From assembly GCA_020848835.1 (NCBI GenBank), contig JADLHJ010000037.1:29133-93132 (forward strand): a stretch of DNA of 64,000 nt, in the 5' to 3' direction. This document shows positions 50,812-59,751 of this stretch, piece by piece. The notes under the pieces are model-generated. The model had not been told where the DNA came from. It did not search any database and worked only from the letters and a program-made list of their open reading frames with translations. Source of the DNA: Candidatus Hydrogenedentota bacterium. Its GTDB lineage: Bacteria > Hydrogenedentota > Hydrogenedentia > Hydrogenedentales > SLHB01. Position 1 is the first letter of the stretch. Every line of letters begins with the position of its first letter. The translations under genes were made by a program, and so were the position numbers.

Positions 50812-51449
50812 TTCAACAGGCCGAATCTACTCAACGGCCAGAACCGCAGCACCGCTTTCCCGATGACTTTATCATCTTCAATGGTGCCAAATACGCGGCT
50901 GTCTTTACTCACGGAACGATGATCGCCCATCACGTAGTACTGCCCAGCGCGAAGTTCTGCGCGATCCGAATCGTCGAAGTTTTCTTCAATCTCAACGGGC
51001 AAATACAATTCTTCCACGCGTTGGTTGTTTACAAAGACTTTGCCGCGCTCAATGCGCAACGAAACCGGCTCCGGCCCGCTATCGTCCTGCGCGCGCGCAT
51101 CCACTTTATTGCCGCGCTCGCTGGGCGGGCCTTCGGCGACGACACGCTTTACGTATCGTTTATTGCCGTCTTCCGGGCGCTCGAACACGACGATGTCGCC
51201 CGGCTGAATGGGTTGATAACCCGGGATCCAGCGGCTGAGCTTATGTGGGAGTTTGAAAACGAGAATGCGCTCATTGTTCCAGAGCGTGGGTTCCATCGAC
51301 GGGCCTTGCACTTCGTAACCCTCAATGACGGCCCATTTAAGGAAGAAAAACAGGACAAGAAACCACACAACCATCTTGACGAGTTCGGTGAACTCGGCCT
51401 TGATGTTGGCCGGTTTCGCAACCGGAGTTTCCTGCGGAGACTCGCTCAA
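50808..51449 (-). CDS. lepB: Signal peptidase I
   Basis: GYEVQGPSMEPTLWNNERILVFKL; RYVKRVVAEG; YYVMGDHRSVSKDSRVFGTIEDDKVIGKAVLRFWPLSRFG. Confidence 0.94.
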   Translation of the reverse strand: MSESPQETPVAKPANIKAEFTELVKMVVWFLVLFFFLKWAVIEGYEVQGPSMEPTLWNNERILVFKLPHKLSRWIPGYQPIQPGDIVVFERPEDGNKRYVKRVVAEGPPSERGNKVDARAQDDSGPEPVSLRIERGKVFVNNQRVEELYLPVEIEENFDDSDRAELRAGQYYVMGDHRSVSKDSRVFGTIEDDKVIGKAVLRFWPLSRFGLLK

Positions 51450-51460
51450 CGGTAATTCCT

Positions 51461-52075
51461 TTACAACCTTGCGGGCTGAAATCTACCACCTAACAAGGCG
51501 GCTTGCAAATCCCTAATTCCTAAAATCAAGTCGTCAAACGCCGTGGCAAACGCGCCGACGTTGGGCAGGTCATGCGCGTCGCTACACGCCACCATTGGCT
51601 TCTTCAAGTTTTCGGCCAACTTGCGCGCCATCCGCTGCTCATGCGGTTGCAGATTTACGCTTGCGACCTCCAAGGCCGCCAGTGGCAATGTGGCAATCCG
51701 TTCGTCAAACGACATTCCCGAACGTGTCGGGTGCGCCGCAACACACGCCGCGCCATAGCGTTGTGCCAGTTTCGCGGCCTTCTCGGGTGCCCAGCCCGGC
51801 GTAAAATCTTTCACCGCCTCGTCCGGGACACCGTACATGAGGATGTCCCCCATGGAAGACGTGTATTCGAACGCCGCCATTACAAGGAATCCCGGATGAC
51901 CAGACTCGGCCACCAATGCCTCGGTTTCTTCCTTTGACCACTGGTGATGGTGCTCGGTGATCACAATCGCGTCCAAACCCGCCTGAACCGCGCGGCCAAT
52001 CAACTTTGACGCGTCAATCCGGCTGCAGCGCGAGTAGCGCGTGGTGTGCATGTGCATGTCTACGAGGAACGCCAT
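51461..52075 (-). CDS. PHP domain metal-dependent phosphoesterase
   Basis: VDMHMHTTRYSRCSRIDASKLIGRAVQAGLDAIVITEHHHQWS; ACSDAHDLPNVG. Confidence 0.92.
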   Translation of the reverse strand: MAFLVDMHMHTTRYSRCSRIDASKLIGRAVQAGLDAIVITEHHHQWSKEETEALVAESGHPGFLVMAAFEYTSSMGDILMYGVPDEAVKDFTPGWAPEKAAKLAQRYGAACVAAHPTRSGMSFDERIATLPLAALEVASVNLQPHEQRMARKLAENLKKPMVACSDAHDLPNVGAFATAFDDLILGIRDLQAALLGGRFQPARL

Positions 52076-52147
52076 TTGATAATTGTAGCATCAATATTGG
52101 TTTCGGTACGATTGCTGAAACACTTTTCGTAACAGCCGAATACCTGC

Positions 52148-52861
52148 ATGACACTACTTGAAATCTCCGACGCGCTCACGCGGGACCTGCGCGACATAAC
52201 GTTTGGATTGCCGATCACCCACGTCTACAACCCGCTCGTCTATGCCCGCGCGCCGCATGCCGCATATCTGGAACGATGGGGGAGAGGGCCGAAAGAAGTC
52301 GTGCTCGTCGGTATGAATCCAGGGCCATTCGGCATGGCGCAGACCGGCGTTCCTTTTGGCGATGTGAAGATGGTTCGCGATTGGATTGGAATTAGCGAAG
52401 CTGTGGGCAAGCCATCGCCTGAACATCCCAAGCGCTGTATCGAAGGATTCAACTGTCCTCGGAGCGAAGTCAGCGGCACGCGCCTTTGGGGTTGGGCCCG
52501 CGATACTTTTGGCACGCCGGAAAGATTCTTTGCGCGGTTCTTTGTAGCGAACTACTGCCCGCTCAGTTTCATGGAAGAATCGGGCCGCAACTTCACGCCC
52601 GATAAACTCCCCGCCGCAGAACGCGCAAAGGTTAACGAGGCGTGTGATCGCGCACTGCGGCGTGTCGTGGAAACACTACAGCCCGTATATGTCCTGGGCG
52701 TAGGCCACTTTGCCGAATCGCGCGCAAAGATTGCCCTCGAAGGTCTCGATGTAAACATCAGCCGGATTCCGCACCCGAGTCCCGCCAGCCCCGCCGCGAA
52801 TCGCGGGTGGGCAGTGGAAGCAAACAAAGCGCTCATTACAGCCGGGCTTGTCGTACCTTAG
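52148..52861 (+). CDS. SMUG1-like uracil-DNA glycosylase
   Basis: VVLVGMNPGPFGMAQTGVPFGD and HPSPASPAANRGW match the SMUG1 branch of the UDG superfamily. Confidence 0.88.
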   Translation: MTLLEISDALTRDLRDITFGLPITHVYNPLVYARAPHAAYLERWGRGPKEVVLVGMNPGPFGMAQTGVPFGDVKMVRDWIGISEAVGKPSPEHPKRCIEGFNCPRSEVSGTRLWGWARDTFGTPERFFARFFVANYCPLSFMEESGRNFTPDKLPAAERAKVNEACDRALRRVVETLQPVYVLGVGHFAESRAKIALEGLDVNISRIPHPSPASPAANRGWAVEANKALITAGLVVP

Positions 52862-53093
52862 CGCTGCGCTTCAACTTGCCGTTGTGTTCAGGTAATTCTA
52901 GTCCGCTTCAACTACCTTCACACTTCATACTCTTTGGTGCAACTGATCCTTGCTGGTAGGGCAATTGGGTGTGTACTTGATATAGTAGTTTCTACGGTCT
53001 ATATTGCAATAGGTAGTATTCTTTTTTCACGGTTATTTGAGACCCTACGCGATTTGATTGAAGGCGCTTCTGCGCAGTAAGGCCTGTTCTTAG

Positions 53094-54260
53094 GTGGAAG
53101 TTGGAGCGCAAAAGGGAACCATCAGCCAGTACTTCGCCGTGACCAACGCCGTGCCAACCGCGGTGATTATTGTAGACGCGGCCGGCGAAATCGTCTTCGC
53201 AAACGCGTATGCCGAGCAATTGTTCGGCTACGATTATCTTGAGCTCACCCACAAGCCGGTCGAAATCTTGGTGCCGCTGTCAGCACGCGGCGCACACACT
53301 AAAACCCGGAGAGCGTATGCTAATACCCCGTCGTCCCGGCCCATGGGAAAAGGGCGCGTCGTCATCGGCTTGCACAAAAACGGAACGGAATTCCCGGTGG
53401 AAATCGGTCTGAGCCCCATATCGACACATGAAGGCGAGTACGTGATGGGCGTCATCTTCGACATGAGCGTACAGGCCCGGCAGGCAAAGATGCTTCACGA
53501 TTACGCCGAAGCGCTGGAGCACAGCAATAGAGACTTGAACGACTTTTCTTACATCGTCTCTCATGATTTGAAAGAGCCCTTGCGCGGAATCGGCAGTTAC
53601 TCCACTTTTCTGCTCGAAGATTACGGAAGGGTGCTGGACGACGAAGGCAAGGACAAGCTCCAAACCTTAGTGCGGTTAACCAGGCGCCTTGAGGACTTTC
53701 TCGATTCGCTGCTCTTTTATTCGCGAGTAGGACGAGCGGAGCTCGCGATGCAGCCGACCGATTTGGCCGCGCTCGTCCACGATATTCTCGATTCGCTCGC
53801 CGAATTCTTGAGAGAACATGGGGCGCAGGTCAACGTCGCAAGGGATTTGCCTACTGTTGTATGCGACGGGACCCGCGTCGGCGAAGTATTTCGCAACCTC
53901 GTCGCAAATGCCGTGAAGTACAACGACAATAGCGAAAAGGGCGTGGAAATCGGCTGGAAGCAGGGGCCTAACAATCAGCCAGTATTCTACGTGCGGGACA
54001 ACGGCATCGGCATTCCCAAGAAGCACCATGAAAAAATTTTCTCGATCTTCAAGCGCCTCCATGCCCGCGACAAATACGGTGGCGGCACCGGCGCAGGCCT
54101 GACGATCTGCCGGAAGATCGTCGAACGGCATAGCGGGAACATGTGGGTTGATTCGGAGCCAGGCAGCGGCAGTACTTTCTATTTTACGCTGTCTGTCCCT
54201 CCCGTGATTGACCAAACGACGATTGCGCAAGGTTCAGGGGAGGATCATGAACTCGATTGA
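53094..54260 (+). CDS. PAS-domain sensor histidine kinase (phytochrome-kinase-like HisKA)
   Basis: GTG start; PAS AVIIVDAAGEIVFANAYAEQLFGYDYLELTHKPVEILVP; H-box FSYIVSHDLKEPLRGI; VFRNLVANAVKYND; GTGAGLTICRKIVERHSG. Confidence 0.94.
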   Translation: MEVGAQKGTISQYFAVTNAVPTAVIIVDAAGEIVFANAYAEQLFGYDYLELTHKPVEILVPLSARGAHTKTRRAYANTPSSRPMGKGRVVIGLHKNGTEFPVEIGLSPISTHEGEYVMGVIFDMSVQARQAKMLHDYAEALEHSNRDLNDFSYIVSHDLKEPLRGIGSYSTFLLEDYGRVLDDEGKDKLQTLVRLTRRLEDFLDSLLFYSRVGRAELAMQPTDLAALVHDILDSLAEFLREHGAQVNVARDLPTVVCDGTRVGEVFRNLVANAVKYNDNSEKGVEIGWKQGPNNQPVFYVRDNGIGIPKKHHEKIFSIFKRLHARDKYGGGTGAGLTICRKIVERHSGNMWVDSEPGSGSTFYFTLSVPPVIDQTTIAQGSGEDHELD

Positions 54261-54705
54261 GCGAAATACGACGATCATGGTGGTCGACGATAGTCCAGAG
54301 GATTTTGAAACGATTAAGCGCGCGTTTCGCGCGGCTGGCCTAATGAACCCAATTCGCCATTGCGAAGGGGGCGATTGTGCGCTTGACTACCTCCACGGCC
54401 AAGGCGAATTTTCCGATCGGCTCGCGGCCCCGCTTCCGGGAATCATTTTGCTCGATCTCAATATGCCCGGCACGGATGGCCGTGAGGTGCTGCAGGAAAT
54501 CAAGGCGCACCAAACGTTGCGCCGGATACCTGTAATTGTGCTGACCACTTCCGGTGACGAACGCGACGTGATCGCCTGCTATGAGAGCGGCGCGAATTCG
54601 TACGTAAAGAAACCTGTCGATATCAACGGGTTCTTTGAGGCGGTTGCGCGGCTGAGGGACTTTTGGTTTGAGATCGCCGTCCTGCCAAAAGGGGACATCG
54701 AATGA
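54247..54705 (+). CDS. Rcp1-like single-domain response regulator
   Basis: IMVVDDSPEDFETIKRAF; GIILLDLNMPGTDGREVLQEIK; IPVIVLTTSGDERDV; SYVKKPVD. Confidence 0.94.
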   Translation: MNSIERNTTIMVVDDSPEDFETIKRAFRAAGLMNPIRHCEGGDCALDYLHGQGEFSDRLAAPLPGIILLDLNMPGTDGREVLQEIKAHQTLRRIPVIVLTTSGDERDVIACYESGANSYVKKPVDINGFFEAVARLRDFWFEIAVLPKGDIE

Positions 54706-55394
54706 GCGAATCGGAACAAAAACGCGGCTCTGCTTACCGCATCCTCATCGTTGACGACTCGCCGGAAGACCGGCACATGTACGCGCGTTATCTGGAGCGG
54801 AGCCGGCTTCACCACTACACGGGAATTGAGGCGGACTCCATGGCCGAGGCGTTGAACCTCTGCTCCGCCAGCGCACCCAACTGCATCTTGCTCGATTATA
54901 ACCTGCCCGACGGTGATGGCCTCGAACTGTTGAAACAACTCGCGGACAGCTGCGGAAATCTTCCGGTCCCCGTCGTTATCCTGACCGGCCAAGGCAATGA
55001 GGAAATCGCGGTCACCGCAATGAAAGAAGGCGCGCTTGACTACGTCGTCAAGGGAAAGATGACCGCCGAGGCATTATGCCGTACCGTACACAAGGCCATC
55101 GAGAAGGCCGAACTCATCAACACCATTCGACGGCAACAGGACGAAAAGGACACACTGATCGCCGAACTACGGGACGCGCTCGAACAAGTCAAGACATTGC
55201 GTGGCATTATCCCAATCTGTGCGAACTGCAAACAGATTCGCGACGACAAAGGGTATTGGCTGCAGGTCGAAGCCTATGTGAGCCGCCACTCGGAGGCCCA
55301 GTTCTCTCACGGTATTTGCCCCACCTGTATCGAGACGTTGTACCCGTCCGTTTCGCAAGTGGTTTTGAAGAATAAGTCTGTGCCCGAAGGATGA
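54702..55394 (+). CDS. Response regulator with C-terminal CxxC...CxxC domain
   Basis: REC domain YRILIVDDSPEDRHMYARYL...CILLDYNLPDGDGLELL; C-terminal RGIIPICANCKQIRDDKGYWLQVEAYVSRHSEAQFSHGICPTCIETLYP. Confidence 0.93.
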   Translation: MSESEQKRGSAYRILIVDDSPEDRHMYARYLERSRLHHYTGIEADSMAEALNLCSASAPNCILLDYNLPDGDGLELLKQLADSCGNLPVPVVILTGQGNEEIAVTAMKEGALDYVVKGKMTAEALCRTVHKAIEKAELINTIRRQQDEKDTLIAELRDALEQVKTLRGIIPICANCKQIRDDKGYWLQVEAYVSRHSEAQFSHGICPTCIETLYPSVSQVVLKNKSVPEG

Positions 55395-55435
55395 CTTCTG
55401 CCTTCTGACTCGTCAATGCTAAACTTCCGGCAACC

Positions 55436-56206
55436 ATGTCCAAAGTCACCGTACTCATCCTTGTCCCCAACGCTGGCGACCGCCTGCCCCGCTGCCTCGA
55501 AAGCGTGCGCTGGGCAGACGACATCTTCTGCGTAGTGGACCCCAAGACCACTGACGGCTCCAACGAAGTTACGCGGCAATTCTCGAAGCACGTTGTCGTA
55601 CACGAATATGTAAATAAAGCCGACCAGTGTAATTGGGCAATACCGCAAATCGAGACGGAATGGACGCTGGTGCTCGATGCGGATGAGTGGTTGTCGCCAG
55701 AGTTGACCGCGCGAATTCAGAAGATCATCGCCGACCCAACCAGCGACGACGGATACAAGATCAAGCGCATGTCCTGGTTCTTCGGCAAACTCATCCAACA
55801 CTGCGGGTGGGACCGCGACTACAACGTCCGCCTATTCCGCACAAAGAAAGGCCGCTACACCGACCACCGCGTCCACGCCACCATCGCCATCGACGGCCCC
55901 ATGGGCCGCATCGACGAAATCATGTACCACGACGACAAACGCAACTTCGAAGAATACTTCGCCACCTTCCAACGCTTCACCACCTGGTCCGCCCAAGACC
56001 TCTACGACAAAGGCAAACGCGCCACCCTCACCGACCTAACCCTTCGCCCCCTAGCCCGCTTCATCAAAATGTACATATTACGCCGCGGATTTCAGGATGG
56101 GTTCCACGGAGCGGTGCTCTGCGGGCTGGCTGCTTTTTCTGTGTTTACGAAGTATGCGAAGCTGTGGAATTTGCAGCGCGTTATTGGCGGTGGGGGATCG
56201 CGGTAG
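55436..56206 (+). CDS. Glycosyltransferase family 2 (WaaE/KdtX-like)
   Basis: VPNAGDRLPRCLESVRWADDIFCVVDPKTTDGSNEV; TLVLDADEWLSPEL; GRYTDHRVHATI. Confidence 0.9.
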   Translation: MSKVTVLILVPNAGDRLPRCLESVRWADDIFCVVDPKTTDGSNEVTRQFSKHVVVHEYVNKADQCNWAIPQIETEWTLVLDADEWLSPELTARIQKIIADPTSDDGYKIKRMSWFFGKLIQHCGWDRDYNVRLFRTKKGRYTDHRVHATIAIDGPMGRIDEIMYHDDKRNFEEYFATFQRFTTWSAQDLYDKGKRATLTDLTLRPLARFIKMYILRRGFQDGFHGAVLCGLAAFSVFTKYAKLWNLQRVIGGGGSR

Positions 56207-56276
56207 ATCCGGAGGGCGTTCCAAGTTTCGCGCTACCCGCTCAGGCAGTGAACGATTGCGAAGTTTGCAAACAAGT

Positions 56277-56301
56277 CCGCCTAAAGGCGGAACTCCAAAC
56301 G
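56277..56301 (+). repeat. Dispersed hairpin repeat, copy C (CCGCCTAAAGGCGGAACTCCAAACG)
   Basis: Same architecture as copies A and B with compensatory stem change. Confidence 0.6.
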
Positions 56302-56387
56302 AGCATCAGTGCAAATGATCTCTTGCCGGTGGCAATTTGAAAGTTACGCAGATAAGCAATCGCTAGCGGTCACGCTAAGCACTTACT

Positions 56388-56591
56388 CTAACCAGAGCTA
56401 TCTTCATTCTCCGACAAATTTGGCGTTGCGTTTTCGTCGGCCTCCTTGTTTCCCCTGCGTTTTGCGATGGCGTTGCGGAGGATGTATTCGATTTGGCCGT
56501 TGACGCTGCGGAGTTCGTCGGCGGCCCAGCCCTGGAGTTCGTTCCACAGGGCTGGGTCGATTCGGAGCAGGAATTCTTTTTTGGTCGCCAT
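56388..56591 (-). CDS. Arc-like ribbon-helix-helix protein
   Basis: KKEFLLRIDPALWNELQGWAADELRSVNGQIEYILRNAIAKRRG: beta strand plus two helices typical of RHH. Confidence 0.82.
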   Translation of the reverse strand: MATKKEFLLRIDPALWNELQGWAADELRSVNGQIEYILRNAIAKRRGNKEADENATPNLSENEDSSG

Positions 56592-56613
56592 CGGTCAGCG
56601 TCCCTCTGCGCGC

Positions 56614-57564
56614 CTAGTGGTAAAGCGTACCCGCATTGAGGACGGGTTCCACGTCGTGTTCGGCGCAGAGGACAACCAGCAGGTTGCCGACCATGGCGGC
56701 TTTGCGTTCTTCGTCGAGATCAACGATTTTTTGCTCGGCCAACTGCGTGAGCGCCATCTGCACCATGCTGACGGCGCCATGCACGATCTTCTGCCGCGCG
56801 GCGATGATTGCCTCAGCCTGTTGACGCCGTAGCATCGCGTTTGCGATTTCAGGCGCGTAGGCGAGGTGCGTGAGGCGCGCTTCTTCCACTTCGACGCCGG
56901 CCTTGTTCAAGCGATCCTGCAACTCGCTTTGCAGCGCGGCGCTGACGACATCTTTGCTGTCGCGCAGTGTCGTTTCGTCGGCGGGCGTGTCACCCGAGTG
57001 ATCGTAGGGGTAGCAGTTTGCGATATGGCGCAGGCCGGTTTCGCTCTGCACCTTCACGTAATTCTCGTAGTCGTCCACGTCGAAGATCGCCTGCGCTGTG
57101 TTGTTCACACGCCACACGATGACGGCGGCGATCTCGATCGGGTTGCCGCGCTGATCGTTTACTTTCAGGCGTTGTGTCTCGAAGTTGCGCGCGCGCAAGG
57201 AGACCACGTAGCGGTTCGGCTTGGACACGACCTGCACTTGTCCGGGCTTTTTTTCGTTGGGCAGGGAGGTCACACCCCCGCGCTTAACGCTGAAGGGGTT
57301 CGTCCAATGGAAACCTTCCGTGCGCACGGTCCCCCGGTATTCGCCGAACAGCACGAGCACGCGTGCCTCGTTGGGCTGCAGCGAGAAGAACCCCATCGAT
57401 AGCAGGAAATTAACCAATGCCAAAACTATTGCGAAGATCATTAAGGGGGGCGATTCATCCAAAGCGGCCCCTACGATTAGCACGGGTACCGACACCCACG
57501 CGATAAGTACAATCGGCAACATCACCCATCCGCTCTGCACGCCACGAGTCCGTTCCTGAGTCAT
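56614..57564 (-). CDS. SPFH/band 7 domain membrane protein
   Basis: Two N-terminal TM segments; [73 protein letters not shown]-terminal coiled coil. Confidence 0.93.
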   Translation of the reverse strand: MTQERTRGVQSGWVMLPIVLIAWVSVPVLIVGAALDESPPLMIFAIVLALVNFLLSMGFFSLQPNEARVLVLFGEYRGTVRTEGFHWTNPFSVKRGGVTSLPNEKKPGQVQVVSKPNRYVVSLRARNFETQRLKVNDQRGNPIEIAAVIVWRVNNTAQAIFDVDDYENYVKVQSETGLRHIANCYPYDHSGDTPADETTLRDSKDVVSAALQSELQDRLNKAGVEVEEARLTHLAYAPEIANAMLRRQQAEAIIAARQKIVHGAVSMVQMALTQLAEQKIVDLDEERKAAMVGNLLVVLCAEHDVEPVLNAGTLYH

Positions 57565-57612
57565 GACACAACCCTCCTGCTGTGGGCCTGCGCGCACCGG
57601 GCGCGGGCCTTA

Positions 57613-57650
57613 GATATCAGTATGATATCATATCGATAGCTTTTGCGCAA
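57613..57650 (-). promoter_or_regulatory. Putative promoter/operator of the SPFH-RHH operon
   Basis: Minus strand TTGCGC-N17-TATCAT (+ strand 57645-57650 and 57622-57627); palindrome TATGATATCATA (57621-57632) and second GATATC at 57613-57618. Confidence 0.5.
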
Positions 57651-57894
57651 GAGGGCAGTTTGTTCCAATTTTCGCTGTCTCTAGATAGCTGCGAGCTGCG
57701 ATCGTTCTAAGGTGTACCACGTGCAGTGGACGTGCAAGCGGGGTGCGCGTGCGGCTGTTCGCGCGCAGCGCGGCGAGGAAGAAATGTTGCGACGGCAGAT
57801 CATGCGCGATCTGCACCCGGAACGGAAACGGCATGTCATTCGATAGGTTCGTGAAAACTTGACGCGTAGTATGCAGGCTTGGAACAAGTTAAGA

Positions 57895-57919
57895 CCGCGT
57901 AAACGCGGAACTCCCAACC
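57895..57919 (+). repeat. Dispersed hairpin repeat, copy B (CCGCGTAAACGCGGAACTCCCAACC)
   Basis: 23/25 identical to copy A at 23931-23955. Confidence 0.65.
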
Positions 57920-57944
57920 TAAGGCATTGCGGAGCTTTCAAGGG

Positions 57945-59057
57945 TTACATCGAGCGGCGGGCGGCGTAGAGGCCGGCGGTGCCGGCGATAAGTCCTACGA
58001 TGCAGACGGCGGCGATACTATAAGCCAGCCGGTGTGTTGCGGTTGCGGGTTTGAGCAACGATTGTCTTGATGTCATCGCATCGGGAGCGAGCGTTGCTGC
58101 ATTTGTTCCTGCCTGTAGTGCTTCTTCGGCGGTGGCCTCTAGGCGGGCCATACGTGTTTTTTCACCTTCGGCGTCGCGGGCGCGTTCTTCACGCGTGCGC
58201 GAACGATCGCGTCGCGCACTGTCGTCGCCGGACTTGTTCTTCTTGATCGATGCGAGCAGCGCTTCGACGGAGCCATTTTCATCCGCCTCGTCCGCGCCAG
58301 CGGAATCGCCGCGATCGACGGAGTGCGCGAAGCGTTGCACCAAATCGCCGAAGCGTTGTTCGAGTTCTTTGTTTTTCTCCAGAAATTTTTTCAAGGCCTT
58401 CATGCGCTCCTGCGGCGTATTGGCCTTGTCTATCGCGTTGGTGAGCATGGTCGAGACCGTATTGTTTTGGTAGGCCTCGATGTTCGCGGCGTCGGCCTCG
58501 GAGACTTCTGCGCCCGACGGCACATACCCGAGCACGCGGTCGAAGTGCTGCTGCGCGGTGACCATGTCGCCCTGCGACGCGGCGAGTTTGCCCAGCGCAT
58601 ATTCGCTTTGTACCACCAGTGCGTCGTGATCCGGATAGTCGGTGACGATCCCCTCGTACATATCGCGCGCGAGCTTCGGATCGATCTCGACGGCACGGTC
58701 CGCGCCTAGTCTACGCACCGTCGGCATGTAGGGATGATCGGCTTCATAGTTGGCGATGATATTTTGATAGGTTTCGTGGGCCGCGGCATAGTCAGGCGGT
58801 TGGCCGAGATCAGAGAAGTCCGATTCGTAGAGCATCGCGATCTGGGTTTCGAGACGGATGTTGTTCGCATAGCCTGGATACTCTGCGACGATGTCTCGGT
58901 ATTGTTGAATGAGGACGTCGCGGCCCGAGCGTTGCGCAATTTCCGCGCTGGATTGCTGCAAAGCCTCGATGCGCGCCATGTAGGTTTGGTACGGGGTGTC
59001 TTGCGCGAACGCAGCGGCGGCGACCCATAATACGGCCCATTTTCTCAATTGAATCAT
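57945..59057 (-). CDS. Secreted/membrane-anchored TPR-like protein, unknown function
   Basis: Start ATG 59057 (MIQLRKWAVLWVAAAAFAQ); TPR-like helical repeats; C-terminal TM segment. Confidence 0.65.
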   Translation of the reverse strand: MIQLRKWAVLWVAAAAFAQDTPYQTYMARIEALQQSSAEIAQRSGRDVLIQQYRDIVAEYPGYANNIRLETQIAMLYESDFSDLGQPPDYAAAHETYQNIIANYEADHPYMPTVRRLGADRAVEIDPKLARDMYEGIVTDYPDHDALVVQSEYALGKLAASQGDMVTAQQHFDRVLGYVPSGAEVSEADAANIEAYQNNTVSTMLTNAIDKANTPQERMKALKKFLEKNKELEQRFGDLVQRFAHSVDRGDSAGADEADENGSVEALLASIKKNKSGDDSARRDRSRTREERARDAEGEKTRMARLEATAEEALQAGTNAATLAPDAMTSRQSLLKPATATHRLAYSIAAVCIVGLIAGTAGLYAARRSM

Positions 59058-59212
59058 TTCGACGATTCTACCATTTCCCGGGACATTCATTTCCGCTGCG
59101 CACCTCGGAGGAAAACGCGCGGCGCGGCAACCCGGTTGACAGCATCGTTTTGCGATTCCTCGCCAAACAGCGCATGATGGAGTTGCGACAAGGAACAAAC
59201 TGGAGAAAGACC

Positions 59213-59740
59213 ATGCGCCGCACTTTGCACATTCTGGCAACTTTTGTAGCTGCCGTTTCCGTTTCTTTTGCTGGGTACTACATGCAGCAGACCGCTTCCG
59301 CGGCGGAGAATGCCGCAGAGCCGGCGCCCGCTGCGCCTGCGGATGCTGCCGCACCGCCCGCTGCGCCTACGCCCGAGGAGGTGAAGGCGGCGCAGATTGA
59401 ACGCGGGCGCTACCTTGCGAACGACGTTGCGTTGTGCGTGGTATGCCACACGCCGAAGGACAGCAAGGGGCTTCCGATCCGCGATCAGGCGTTTCACGGC
59501 GGTGTGATTCCCGCGAAGGCCGCCTACCCCGACATGCAGGCGTTTGCGAGTAACGCGCCTGCGCTCGGACCGATGGCAGGTGGCGCGCCGGAGGATGTGG
59601 CGTATTTGTTGGAGACAGGCATATGGCGCCCGACCGGTAAGTCGCCGAAGGCGCCGATGCCGCCGTTTCGTTTGTCTAAGGAAGACGCCGAGGCGGTCGT
59701 GGAGTATTTGCGCAGCCTGAAGACATTCCCGCCCCAATAG
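59213..59740 (+). CDS. Cytochrome c
   Basis: Signal peptide; ERGRYLANDVALCVVCHTPKD; MPPFRLSKEDAEAVVEYLRSLK. Confidence 0.9.
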   Translation: MRRTLHILATFVAAVSVSFAGYYMQQTASAAENAAEPAPAAPADAAAPPAAPTPEEVKAAQIERGRYLANDVALCVVCHTPKDSKGLPIRDQAFHGGVIPAKAAYPDMQAFASNAPALGPMAGGAPEDVAYLLETGIWRPTGKSPKAPMPPFRLSKEDAEAVVEYLRSLKTFPPQ

Positions 59741-59751
59741 TCCTGCGTATC

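Noticed and set aside
56388-56591. RHH gene as an antitoxin of a toxin-antitoxin pair
   Set aside because: No small toxin-like ORF on either side; the neighbours are SPFH and a glycosyltransferase.
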